Assembly: GCA_023653785.1 (NCBI GenBank) | Contig: JAMKCH010041587.1 | Span: 47,287 to 111,286 of the forward strand | Length of the DNA stretch: 64,000 nucleotides | Source: Ophioderma brevispina | Taxonomy: Eukaryota; Echinodermata; Ophiuroidea; Amphilepidida; Ophiodermatidae | Direction: 5' to 3' | Shown here: one piece after another, positions 22,782 through 33,217 of the stretch | Numbering within the stretch: the stretch's first letter is position 1 | Layout: every line of letters starts with the position of its first letter | The notes under the pieces: generated by a model | Told to the model about the DNA's origin: nothing | Database searches by the model: none | The model's input: only the letters and a program-made list of their open reading frames with translations | Made by a program: the position numbers and the translations under genes

Positions 22782-24210
22782 CTGTATATGTAAATACATA
22801 TGTGGTCGATATTGTCATGACAGAGAGAAAGGCCAAAGAGAAGGGAAAGGGGGGGGCGGGAAGGAACCGTGGGATTGAGGAGGAGATATAGTGAGTTAGA
22901 AGGGAAAATAGTGAAGGGGAGAGAAAGGAGGGAAAAAGGGAATAGGAGAGATGGGACTTAGGGGCAAATGGGGCAAAAAAGAAAGCTGAGAGCGAAGGAG
23001 GGGAAGAGGAAAAGGGAAGTATGGAATGGGAAATACTGTTGGGATTATTGACATCCAATAACAACCGAGGAATAAGAAAGTAACAACCCCCCGGTTACCG
23101 GTCAATTTCATTGGTTTTTCATAGGGTTTTAAACGTAATTAACCAATCAGAGACTTGTAATAAAGGTACATATCAGATATATAAAAGGTCTATTTTGATT
23201 GGTCACTAAGAAAGTGGTAGACCACAGGAGGTTAAAGGTGAATTTCTTGATTGATTTTGACTTACCTTAATCCGTTTGGATTATGTATGAAAAGATACAT
23301 GCACAATTCCACGAATTGGTCCATAGCCCTTTTTCGTTCTTCGGTTTAGAAAACTTTATACTACAACATACCCCTCCAATTTTATTTTTCTGTTTGGACT
23401 CGGTCCTGGTTATATATGATTTCTATATTTCTAATAAAATACGTTTCCATCCCTCGAGGTATACAAGTCATATGTCATGGCCATTCTGTTTTAGTAAACT
23501 AAAAATTTCAATGATATTTATCACGTTATCCGCAGATCATATAAGTTATTTCAATTCAGATTAAGAATAATGACATGGTGTTTTGTATTTTCCAGTGACA
23601 AACATACTGATATATTTTAAATTATTATACCAAAAATCAGCAAAAATGCCTGGTATTGCATCCTAGAATATTATTAAGCTTTTCTCTCCAATTATTTAAC
23701 TGTACATTCTACAAATTATTAGTTTTAATATGTAATAGTGCGTATGATCGTAGAAACTATATTGAAATATCCTAAATTAAAGACTACAAATTATTTTACA
23801 AATTATTTGTTTTAATATAATAGGTACGTGTGACCTTGGAATAATCTTAAAGACTTAATTAACATCTGTACTGGGCACTGAAATGAGAAAAATAAAATAC
23901 AATACAAAATAGGAATTACGTACATCATCTGGCAAGAAGGCAAAATATGTTCTATATCAATGAAACGATTCGTGTTTATTCTTGTGATGGTGCATATGAT
24001 GCGAATCTTTCCAGAATCACTGCAGCAATTAAAGACTCCTTTTTAAATCGTTGCAGTTTTGTAATAGTTATCGTAATGGAATGAAGTAAAATAATTTTGA
24101 AGAATTATGCATACTTCTACAAGGAATGGGTTATTCAAATTCCTGAAATACACCTTCAAATGGTAGAGCTTGTTATTTATTGCTTAGTACGTGTTATAGT
24201 GCTTCCTTAC
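22782..24210 (-). other. Intron inside d3
   Basis: It begins with a polypurine tract (22818-23035). The remaining 1.2 kb is AT-rich with no recognised feature. Confidence 0.55.
22818..23035 (+). repeat. GGGA-rich polypurine tract
   Basis: About 220 bp of almost pure purine on the plus strand, just after a splice acceptor of the minus-strand gene, where it reads as a long polypyrimidine tract. Frames through it are compositional artefacts. Confidence 0.8.
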
Positions 24211-24472
24211 CTGTTGGTCTGTAATCGTCTTGTCTGCCTCACGTAACTGAATCGTTCATTATCGGTGCCGTCACTTTGACGGTTACCATACATTCCAACA
24301 CGCCAAAGATTACGACCATGAATCTCATTGCTATTGAGTAACACTGGTACAAGAGAGTGTTAATATCGACATTTGATGGTTCCTCCTGTCTTTTGCGCTG
24401 CCAATTCGCGTACCCCCAGCCGAAGGTGCGATTTTAATATAGGCCGTTAGACTTGCCCAGTACCATCACCTT
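24211..24472 (-). CDS. Domain repeat d3, first-half exon with frameshifts
   Basis: The exon opens after TTTTCCGTAG and ends at CAACAG|GTAAGG. A stop-containing linker (G-D-G-T-G-Q) leads, after a shift, to L-V-P-V-L-L-N-S-N-E and G-R-N-L-W-R-V-G-M-Y-G with an S-D-G-T loop. One extra base near the donor would give an in-phase Q-Q end that joins the phase-0 exon at 22583-22781. The N-L-W-R-V-G core and the matching partner exon support the call. Confidence 0.7.
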
Positions 24473-24875
24473 CTACGGAAAATGACAAATGGTCAGACAT
24501 TACATGGTTCATATTACATGGTTCGTATTTCATGGAACACCGTACAGTCTCTGATTAAATACTTGTCTCTTTGATAGCTGCTTATTTACTGTTTGTAACT
24601 TTTTATAATCACGTAAAAAAATCCCATAAATGCCGTGCCGATTCACATCCCTCAGTCCCCATTTCCCACAATTATTGCAGTTGTGAGCATGACGTCATAG
24701 TGTTAAATGTCCTATGGCTCGTTGGAAACCAGCTGAGGGTTTCCGCAGGCGCATTTTGGTATAAATTAATATTTTATCTTATGTGTCAACTTCACACGCG
24801 CAATTTTGGTCTCACATATGAATGGAAAAGATAGGACTCAAAAAAGATAATCTTTTGTGGGAATATCTCTGATAA

Positions 24876-25237
24876 TATAAATATATATATATATATTATA
24901 TATATATAATATATATATATAATATCTTATATATAAATTTAATATTAAATTACAAAGTAGAGACCTCTGGAAAGGCCACCGTTACTCTGGTTTCACGCAT
25001 ACCCTCACTCTTACGATCACTGGGCATCCGATCTTCAGACGGATCCGTCTGAAGATCGGATAGATCGGATGCCCTGTGATCGTAAGTTAGGGTATGTCCG
25101 GTGAAACTCAGAGTACGGTTGCCTTCCAGAGGTCTATACTTGGTAATTTATTGTACGACGCTCTCCTGTAGTGGGGTTGAGCACTCTTAATTCCCAAGAT
25201 AGTCACCTGTATAATACTGTTTTACATGATTTTATAT

Positions 25238-25271
<34 letters not shown>

Positions 25272-25332
25272 GATATATATATCTATATATCTATATATAT
25301 ATATAGCTATATATAATCTATTATATATACCA
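24876..25332. repeat. TA microsatellites flanking a palindrome
   Basis: Two (TA)n tracts, about 24876-24925 and 25234-25332, bracket the inverted repeat. Frames of alternating Tyr and Ile through them are artefacts. Confidence 0.85.
24936..25160. repeat. Long palindrome with near-zero spacer
   Basis: Arms of about 105-115 bp meet at GGATCC (25041-25046). The inner arms are perfect (GATCTTCAGACGGATCC), and the right arm carries a small extra piece repeating CCGATCTAT. The outer arms share ACCTCTGGAA and AAATTAC. It could extrude as a hairpin. It could also be a foldback MITE. Confidence 0.8.
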
Positions 25333-25373
25333 TGTTTTTGAAGAGAGATTTCCCTAAAACAAAGTTTGTTTAC

Positions 25374-25791
25374 CTGGGCCATTGCATGGAGCACTCTACA
25401 GCCAACAATATTCGCTCGCTTTGCCACTCGAAGATCTAAATGGAAAATCCGGTTAGCGTGTTCCCCTTACTGAACCTCCAAACAGAAGAACTTGTAGCGA
25501 CTACAGCCTATCGTTCCCACATAAACTCAACAGTATCAAAAATGGAGATTAATTGGCAAGGCACTTCACTGACATATCGTCTGTGGTAGTTGAGTAATCT
25601 GTACTGTAACCTAGACAGGACCTGACCATCGACATTCTGACTACCAAAGAGACCCATCCGCCAAAGATCTGTACCTGAAACGTCTAAGGTGCCCTCATTG
25701 ATAACTATGGAATCTAATAGCAGTTCGCTTAGACCACGAGAGACGTAGTTAGTAGCTTCAACACTCCAAAAGATGCTTGTAATTGTTACAC
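25374..25791 (-). CDS. Domain repeat d2, single exon with frameshifts
   Basis: The exon opens after CTCCTTTCACAG in phase 1 and ends at CCCAG|GTAAAC. The first half is open and clear: S-G-T-D-L-W-R-M-G-L-F-G, V-D-G-Q loop, I-S-I-F-D-T-V-E-F. Shifts follow near 25505 and in the next 100 bp. Across them one can read R-Y-K-F-F-C (end of C-x6-C), L-E-F-S-K-G-N-T, then V-G-C and a trailing P-C-N-G-P-like end in a shifted frame. The 418-nt length is one more than a multiple of three. It belongs to the first subtype. Confidence 0.72.
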
Positions 25792-26143
25792 CTGTGAAAG
25801 GAGACAAAAATATCCTATGTAATAAACGGTATGAAGAGATACAGGTAATGTTTGGAAATAATATCGAGAGATATGGCCTATAGGTATTGTGGGATGTAAT
25901 GAAACGGTATCAAGAGATAAGGTAATATTATGAAACGGTGTCAATATCACATCACCACTTTCATGAGGCTTGTTTTACCTTTCACTGAATAATGAGTAAT
26001 TAATCTTTGGGTACGTAAATACTTATAAATATTGCTCTTGAAAAGTATCAGATTTTTAACGCTTAAAATTGCTTTCATGTTGAAAAATATTGATATTAAA
26101 AATCAATGAAAGGCAGTATCCAGACTGAGATCAGTCTACTTAA

Positions 26144-27111
26144 AAGGACATAATGGCATGAAAAAAATGACATAATGCAGAGGACCCTTACTGAAATCAC
26201 TTCCACAAGTTCAAAAACAATTTGGATTTTTACATTCTGTAAAAACAGTAAAAACAGGAAGAGTTCCAGGGGGGAGGTGGCAGTTTGTGGCAATTTCTGG
26301 AACAGAAAAGCAAGGTGTTCATACCCCTGACAGAATTTACAGGGTATCTCATATTTTGCGACACAATTCAAAAGCATTCAGACCGGGATTCAGGCATTGT
26401 ACTTTAGGCTTGTAGTAAGATATTGATCTAGCAAGTGAAAGATGGATTAACCGGGATTAGCCCATATACAATTATATGGATCTGAGACCTGGACCATGAA
26501 GAAAGAGCTACAGGATAGACTGGATGGCACCTACACCAAGCTTCTTATGCGAGTACAAAACATATCCTGGGCGTGAACGCAAGACCAAAGCACAGATATA
26601 TGGAGATATCCCTCCAATTTCATCTTCTGTTGCCCAACGCCGTGCACGATTTGCCGGTCACTGTCATCGTGCGATTGACCAAGTAGTCTCAGACGTCACA
26701 TGTTGGAAGTTACCATGCCAAAACAGGGGTCGTCGCCCCTTTAACTACATTGATGTGATTGCTCGAGACATCCAGCAGGATCCATCTGACATCCCCAACC
26801 TAATGACAAACAGGGACATTTGGCGCTACATGGTGAACAGCATCTCGGCTGCGGCCGTTAGATAGATAGACATATACAATAGCAATGGTCTGTGAGCTGA
26901 TGACAACATGCTTTTCAAGTTTGGTAAATGCTGGCAGTAATATCAGCATCCTTGTTCAAGGAATTGCCACAAACTGCCACCCCCCCCGGAACTCTTCCTG
27001 TTTTTACTGTTTTTACAGAATGTAAACATCCAAATTGTTTTCAAACTTGTGGAAGTGATTTTAGTAAGGGTCCTTTTCATTATGTCAATTTTTTCATGCC
27101 ATTATGCCCCT
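26144..27111. mobile_element. Inverted-repeat element with LINE fragment inside
   Basis: Arms of about 180 bp (26144-26330 and 26935-27111) are inverted copies sharing GGACATAATGGCATGAAAAAA-type ends and the CAGTTTGTGGCAATT segment. They are flanked by TTAA (26140-26143 and 27112-27115). The LINE fragment 26455-26870 lies between the arms. Confidence 0.75.
26455..26880 (+). pseudogene. LINE ORF2 C-terminal fragment
   Basis: It translates to Y-G-S-E-T-W-T, L-D-G-T-Y-T-K-L-L-M-R-V-Q, then I-Y-G-D-I-P-P-I-S, R-R-A-R-F-A-G-H-C and N-R-D-I-W-R, an arrangement I know from the C-terminal region of non-LTR retrotransposon ORF2 proteins of animals. It ends with ATAGATAG repeats, as such elements often do. 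It has one frameshift near 26570 and no reverse transcriptase core, so it is a 5'-truncated dead copy. Confidence 0.8.
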
Positions 27112-27115
27112 TTAA

Positions 27116-27205
27116 AGGTGCAACGAGAGGTTTCACAGGTGTCCCTAATAAAATCGAAAGTACTGATTTTTGCCCTGATGTAAAGCTTTATTCTGTCAGT
27201 TCGAA
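27116..27205 (+). mobile_element. Partial TTAA MITE (AGGTGCAACGAGAG family)
   Basis: It starts directly at the TTAA that ends the neighbouring element and matches the left end of the element at 48001-48334. Its right terminus was not found. Confidence 0.55.
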
Positions 27206-28159
27206 CCCCCCCCCCCATTTGAAGGTCAAATCAGAAAGTGGAAACGCCGCTCAGAAGTACACTGCTTGGAATATCTGAGCTTTTTGCAGTGCTTCATAAG
27301 CGCGAGTTTCCCATGCGAGTATTTACAAATGGATCAAATGCATGATGGCAATCCTCAGGAAATTTAGTGTTGTTAGAGAGGCATGAGGACATTTCCACCC
27401 TAAGAAGCTCCCCATTTTTTTCGAACAACCCTTTTATTTTGCATATTCACCTGAAGTGAATAGCCGACTACGCCGTCTTTATGTGTTTTAAGAATGAAGA
27501 TTTATTATTTTCTGTTGTGCACGACAGTAAATCAAAGCACACGTTTTTCTATATGTACGATTCACGATAGCTCAGTGAAGTTCCAAAATAAAGTTTGTGT
27601 TTTCTTTTGCACTTGTTGGTCCAAACACCCTTCGAAACTTTTCGGTAGGTGGTGGATCAACTGATCAAGTGCCATTTAATGAAAACTTCCGTATGCTCAA
27701 TAAATCCTCCCTCCTGTCACTTAAAATTTTGCGTTAATCGTATCCAAGCGGCGCATTGCGATATTTTTCTGCGTCTGGGATATTTGGAACATTATGTGAA
27801 GTGGAGATCTTAAGAATTTCCAGGATATTGACCGTCCTCGTAACCAGATATAAGTAAGTTCTATATTTATCGTGCAAATTCTTTTAAAAATGCGCAGTGT
27901 GTGTTATTTTTCCGTTGAGCCAATGCCAGCTGGCATGCTACGTGAACTGGTTTACTCTCCTGATTTTCCCAATAAAAATACAAAAATTTGCTATATTTAT
28001 TACGATGAAGGGTCGGTTGAGTGTGTTGTGAAAGGGATGTTTAAACATTTCTTAGATATAACAGAGGTGGGGCAAATTTTTTTTCTTAAAGAAATATTGA
28101 TCATATGACAATCGTATTGTGGGACTGGATGTTTGAACATTTACAATAAAAAGGTTGAT

Positions 28160-29190
28160 AATTCGTTTATTTTTCATGCCTATTTTAAATTTCCTAGCCG
28201 TAGAACAATCAGGGTTCAGCCCTGGCCGCTCCACATTGAAACAAGTCTTCGCCCTGAAGCTCCTAATCCCACATCGCCTAGAGAAGAAATATGGAAGGTT
28301 TTTTGCTGTCTTCATTGATTACAAGAAGGCATTCTATCGAGTATGGCACGATGGCCTCTTTACAGTGATCTCATTATGGTGTGCCTCAAAAAACTGATCA
28401 ACATCAACAGAGATCTCTATAACCAAGGCTAAAAGCTTGCATCAGACTTAACAGCAGTATCGTTACTCCGAGTGGTTTGAAACACTAATTGGCGTGCGCC
28501 AGGGATGTCTTCTATCACCAGACCTCTTCAACCGATTTCCTCGCATAATCTTATCATACCTTTTTGAGAAATGTAAAAATTGGGCCTAAACTTGGATGGC
28601 TACAAATTAAAAGACTCCACCCTCTAATCAAAAGCAATAATTATTTGGCATCCACAGCACTAGGGAAATTAAAGAGAGTCTGGAGTCTGGAGTGATAAGG
28701 ACATCTCACTCTCCACCAAATTACGACTTGTTAAAAATTCACTAGTCAAACCCAGTGCTTTCTTCTGGATGGCTCTGAAACCTGGACCATCAACAGAATG
28801 ACATAAGAAGTTGTGAAGCAGTTGATATGCGATTCTCACCGAAAAATCCTTAATAACCAGCCGGAAGGATAAGATCCGGATGAAGAAGTTCTGTCAATAA
28901 TCTCCTCTGCCACTTTCAACCAAAAAGGATCCTATCTCGTTCACTGCCTCACAGCTGACATGGTTTGGTCACTTGTGAAGAATGAACAACAGCCGCCTAC
29001 CACAGCATTTTCATGGAAACGTCGCAGGCCCACACAACAGACAGGGAAGACCAGGGAAGAGATGGGACGATGACATCATTGTTGGCACCACCTTCCACAA
29101 TTCAATATTGGAAGCGCGAGATAGGAATAGATGGTCTAAATTTGTTCTGAGAGCCAACGCCCTATGGGACATGGTGCATAGATAGATAGA
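28160..29190 (+). pseudogene. Decayed LINE with reverse transcriptase remnant
   Basis: Near 28195-28360 the frame gives E-Q-S-G-F-S-P-G-R-S-T and F-I-D-Y-K-K-A-F-Y-R-V, the Q-x-G-F-R-x-G-R-S-T and F-x-D-F-x-K-A-F-D signatures of non-LTR reverse transcriptases. Further along come G-S-E-T-W-T near 28770 and, at 28982-29185, G-R-P-G-K-R-W-D-D-D with a D-R-N-R-W-S-K end, followed by ATAGATAGATAGA. Several frameshifts and stops make it inactive. Confidence 0.8.
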
Positions 29191-29284
29191 TGATTTTAAT
29201 ATTTTGTGACCCATGTATTGAAGCACAATTCTATTTTTTCTAAAGCATCCAAAAGATGATCTCCTGCGTACTACTATTTCTTAC

Positions 29285-29446
29285 CTGCATCACATTCGTC
29301 TCAAAAACAATTTCTAGCTTGAACCGTTGAACATCTTATCTGATTCTCTATCTCACAACTGTTGGGGTACGTCTGTCCATCGTAGCCACACACGGGAGCG
29401 TAAGCATAGGGACCGAGAGGGCGCATGACGGTGATCCATTATGACC
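29285..29446 (-). CDS. Kazal-like domain exon
   Basis: The exon is 162 nt (54 codons) and opens after CTATTCACAG in phase 1. It ends at GCAG|GTAAGA in phase 1, the same phasing as the domain exons on both sides. The frame reads S-P-S-C, then A-P-V-C-G-Y-D-G-Q-T-Y-P-N-S-C, E-I-E-N-Q-I-R-C and D-E-C-D at the end. The V-C-G-x-D-G-x-T-Y-x-N-x-C motif is diagnostic of Kazal/follistatin-type domains, which inhibit serine proteases or act as structural modules in extracellular proteins. An in-frame TGA lies six bases before the final D-E-C. It is the only exon here I can place in a known family. Confidence 0.85.
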
Positions 29447-29771
29447 TGTGAATAGAAATCCTCTGACAAATAAGAAGAGGAAGATCCATTGAGAGAGCGA
29501 AGTTTTAAGAACTGATAAAGGAAGCACAGCTCAGCATGGTTTAAGAACCCTGCTATTTAAAGAGTGAAAATCGGTATTTTGTTTAAATAAAAATAAATTT
29601 TGGGGTTACATTACTCAATCTCCACTTATCAAATTTCATAAACAGTCATGTTAAACTTTGATACTAGCCTTTAGTCAATATCCCTTTCGGTTACATTAAG
29701 CTTACCCTTTTTAACGCATCCTTCACTATCAACTTTTTCGAAGTGAGCTAAAAGCATGCGCAAAGAATCAC
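29447..29771 (-). other. Intron between d1 and the Kazal exon
   Basis: A short intron with no recognised feature. Confidence 0.45.
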
Positions 29772-29970
29772 CTGCTTGATGGTGTCCAGGCGCTGGCAAT
29801 GCCCTCTTCCCTCATATGATGAGGGAATCCCTTCCTGCATGTAACGTTCTAAGTTGAATCTGGCTCGGATTATCCCTTCGCTAATTCCAACAATTAGCGG
29901 AAGTTATCACATCCAAGAGTAGTATAATCAAATTCACCCTCTACTTCAATGAAATTCAAGGAAGTTCCAC
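29772..29970 (-). CDS. Domain repeat d1, second-half exon, degraded end
   Basis: The exon opens after CTCCTTTTTAG in phase 1, matching the donor at 31646. It encodes L-N-F-I-E-V-E-G-E-F-D, T-L-G-C-D-N-F-R, L-E-L-A-K-G, and in shifted frames D-N-P-E-P-D and V-T-C-R-K-G-F-P. An in-frame TAA follows N-F-R, where the second cysteine of C-x6-C would lie, and the last cysteine of C-x4-C is not readable. The end is uncertain: the nearest donor is AGCAG|GTGATT, and a small hairpin (TTCCCTCATCATATGAGGGAA) sits where the domain should close. Confidence 0.6.
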
Positions 29971-31645
29971 CTAAAAAGGAGAAAACGAAGATAGAGAGAT
30001 AGGGAGAGCTGGTTTTTCGCCACCCATATTTCTCTTCGCTTGGTTTTCTTCTTAGTTAAATGAACACCCAGATAAACATACAATAACAACTATGTGGGCG
30101 CTATAATAAATTTCATTATTGATTATTGACCGTGTGAACGAACTTAGTAATCTCAAATGGGCATTTTTTTTAATTTGTCGGTTTTTGTTTTTTGGTATTG
30201 TGGTAGAATTTTGCCATTTTGGTTCACAACATTATTTGGTGGCCGGGTTATTCTCAAGGGAGAATGTGGTATTTTCAATTTTTTTCAATTTTGTCAGCTT
30301 CCCCTCGTCAGAACTGCCAATAATGTTTCGAGGCAATTTGCGATTTTTTTTATAAATAAAAAGTACTTTTTGTCCGTCTACGGATGAATGTTTTTCCAAC
30401 TTAGTGAGTAACATGTTATCTGGAGACAAAGACTCGATGACAATTGCTCTCTGGTGAGTACATTCTCCTATTAATCTTCGCAATCACTAAAGGGGTTATG
30501 TGGTATCAAAACAATATTTGGACACACAACGATACAACATTCATCCCTCTAAGTATTTGAAAAGTATTCTAAGTTTGGGTTTAGCCCTTTTTTTAGCAAA
30601 CCCTGAAAAACCTTCCGTAAATTGGTTCGGTACATTATTACAGTCTTAATCCACCTCTATCTGGCATGCTGTTGGCACATAGTGTCGATCGACATTGTCA
30701 GGTGTTGCCTTGAATTTGCATAGCATGGGAAGGCAATGTGCTTATGCCAGTAGGAAGGTGAATTGACTGTGATGCCACAAACGGAACACTTTAAAATTGT
30801 TTTGAAATATTAGAAAATGACAAGATGAGATCGGTCTTTTAGTTTGTCTTTTAATCTTTTCTTTTCTACAGAATCTAAGATGCGTAACGTGGATCCGCTT
30901 TTATCATGACCATGTCCATATTTCATCTCTTTACTTTCGAGCTGAGTTATCAGGCCATTTGGAACACAATTTTCCTTGTTTTATGCTTGTTGTTACTACT
31001 GAAATGATCTAACATCTGCATCTTCTGGGGTTATATGCATCGCGGATCTAGGGAGGGGGCGGAGGGGGCGCGCTCCCCAGGTAATTCTGCAAATCAGCCC
31101 TTTTGGCCAGTTTACCTTTCAGCCCCCCGGTAACTTTGAAGTTTTTCAATCCGGATCCGCCCCTGTATGCCCAAAACCTCGGTCAAAGGCCATTTTTTGT
31201 TTTATGTCCAGTCTCCAGAGACACCCTTCTGTGCCGATTCCTGTTCAAAATTTCTGTGTCCACTCCCGATATGGAAACTACTCATAACTTGGATCACAGG
31301 TGTCTAAACTGTCGGCCAATGCGAGGAGTAGGAATATAGAAAGATAGCCACCTTAATATGTAATAGACCTGGTGGTTTTCAACAAATTTAAGGTATAAAA
31401 AAAATGACAGCAATTCATTTCATTTTGGTAATATTTTAGGAGTACTGGTACGAACATATCCTACAAACACCACCACAAACAAAGTGAGAACCCACGTTCG
31501 GAGTCAACATGAGACGGAACTAGCTAAATCGTTTAGGTAAATTCAAAAGTGTATAAAAATAGACATATATCAAAATCCTAATTGGATATCATAAACATGA
31601 AAACTACAATTATTACAACAAATATATTTTGATCATTTCAATTAC
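29971..31645 (-). other. Intron inside d1
   Basis: AT-rich, no exon or recognised mobile element. A G/C-rich patch near 31040-31170 carries no clear feature. Confidence 0.5.
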
Positions 31646-31897
31646 CTCTGGCAGGCCGGTTTTGTTGAAAAGCAGTCAGGATCTGTCGCACTTGCGTTGT
31701 TCTTTCTCCCCAGCCATTCGTTCCATTTGCTCCGACAGACCTAACGCCATAGATTGATACCATTGACACGCCCGCCATTGTCTTCTAAGATTGCGCTAAC
31801 ATCATTGAGGATAATAACACTCGGTGAGCCACGAGGGAAATCTCTTTGATGCAAGACCCCATTCAAAACCTCCCTGATAGCTCCAGTTTGGAAGAAG
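31646..31897 (-). CDS. Domain repeat d1, first-half exon with frameshift
   Basis: The exon opens after CTGTTATCTCAG and ends at CAGAG|GTAATT in phase 1. It encodes V-I-I-L-N-D-V, V-N-G-I-N-L-W-R and, after a one-base shift just behind LWR, the loop V-G-A-N-G-T-N-G-W-G and V-R-Q-I-L-T-A-F. Its second half is at 29772-29970. The acceptor gives phase 2 in the domain frame rather than 1, which one more base error in the linker would explain. It is the most 5' domain copy found. Confidence 0.7.
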
Positions 31898-32174
31898 CTG
31901 AGATAACAGGTAGAGAGAAAGGAGAATGGTCATTTACTCTATGCTAATAATGCATTGTAAAAACATTAAATTATTGCTTTTGAAGCTATTGTAATGGATT
32001 CACCTTTGGCGGCAACAAATCGGATTAATTCAACTTGAAGACACTTTGAAATTAAAGCTTGAAATTTAGGAAATTTAAATTGATTTAAAACTATATAACT
32101 ATCAAAACATCTAAATCTAGGCTAACAGTAAGCTTATAATCAACTATTAATCATACAAAAATATGTTTATTTAC

Positions 32175-32283
32175 CAGCACTCTGTTCATCTGTGTCGGTA
32201 GATGTTTCCTTGCGCAACGCACTTTTGTAAACTGACGAACATCTCACAATCGTTGCAGTCACATTGCGTATATCCTTTAAAAT
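32175..32283 (-). CDS. Possible small Cys-rich exon
   Basis: It lies between an AG at 32284-32285 and a donor CTG|GTAAAT. From the AG in phase 1 the frame reads T-Q-C-D-C-N-D-C and L-Q-K-C before a TGA. A second frame, from the alternative acceptor AAAG|GATATA, is open to the donor in phase 1 and ends with a Thr/Asp/Ser-rich stretch. Either could be a linker or small module upstream of d1. No family recognised, and the splice context is average. Confidence 0.3.
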
Positions 32284-33197
32284 CTTGAGTTCAAACGCAA
32301 ATCATTGAAAGTAACTCATGAAAAAAGTCGACCAGACAAGGTTTTTTTAAAAGGATTATTCACGAGAACAATTACTAACACGGAGGTAAATAGAATTTAG
32401 CGTATTAAAAAAACTTTCAGAAATATTGAGGTATTTTAGTAGATTGGTGAAAGCCAGTGTATAACACACATGTGTAGGAGTGAACAGTTTGCAGTTTGCG
32501 TGTTCACAGAAGTTAAGTTAGAATAAAATGGTCATTACGGAAGATGATCAGCTCAACTATATATTTTTAAAAATCGAGGAATATAAGCCTTTTTTTAAAA
32601 GTTTTAGACATGTTTACAACAAAGGATTCCGTGACACAAACTTACACTGACACCCGTGCAACATTATGTTGACTAAACATGCTTCCAAAGTGTTGCATAA
32701 TAAAAGATATTTTGCGATATTCATTTAATAACAAATAGTTTACAAGGCTAATTTAAATTTAATAACAGATAGTAACAGCGTCTAATTGTGGGAGGATTTT
32801 ACAATGTTAGTAAATATTATTTGCCCTGATAAATTTCATGCGAAAACGTCACAATTTAGGAATGGTAGCAATTTGTTACATTAAAGTGCCTACAAAAACT
32901 ACATTTCAAAAGAACAGAAGCCCCACAACAATTATTATGATTATGATTACGTTTCACAAAACAATATTGTGACATCCATGTTTATAAAATGAGTAATAGA
33001 AGAAGGACAATGCACATTTTTGTGGTTTATTGATTTATAGGCATGTGCATGTGCTATGCGGGGCGGCAGCGTGTGTTCTACAAGAGGTACATTGTGGGAA
33101 GTAAATATGGGTAAAAAAAAAGTCCATTGTGGGCGGTTTTGTCATTATGGGCGTACGCCCACACTGAATCTCTTCTCTGCAATGCTGTTTTACCTCT

Positions 33198-33217
33198 GGG
33201 GGGGGGGGGGGGGGGGG
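33198..33217 (+). repeat. Poly-G run of 20
   Basis: An uninterrupted homopolymer of G, a likely site of length error and quadruplex formation. Confidence 0.9.

Larger units (their letters stand above)
24473..25373 (-). other. Intron between d2 and d3
   Basis: It contains TA microsatellites on both sides of a long palindrome (24936-25160). Nothing else is seen. Confidence 0.6.
25792..29284 (-). other. Intron between the Kazal exon and d2, with LINE debris
   Basis: It holds an inverted-repeat element (26144-27111) with a LINE piece in its middle, a partial TTAA MITE (27116-27205) and a decayed LINE (28160-29190). The stretch 27300-28150 has no recognised feature. Confidence 0.6.
1474..31897 (-). 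other. Multidomain secreted-protein gene, body (11 domain repeats plus Kazal)
   Basis: This is the span of the recognisable exons of one minus-strand gene. Eleven copies of an unrecognised domain are encoded in the same direction. Exons start after a pyrimidine-rich AG and end at GTRAG-like donors, and nearly all outer boundaries are phase 1, so the pieces splice together in frame. Each copy has a G-x-x-L-W-R core, a G-x-G-rich loop, C-x6-C with aromatic residues between the cysteines, and a closing C-x4-C. Four cysteines per copy suggest two disulfides in a secreted fold. The last exon seen ends in a phase-1 donor, so the 3' end lies beyond base 1. Treating it as one gene rather than several neighbouring paralogues is inferred from uniform strand, phase and the absence of intervening start or stop exons. 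Confidence 0.75.

Noticed and set aside
22699..23111. Pro/Ser/Phe-rich minus-strand ORFs
   Set aside because: Readings of the polypurine tract next to the d3 second-half exon.
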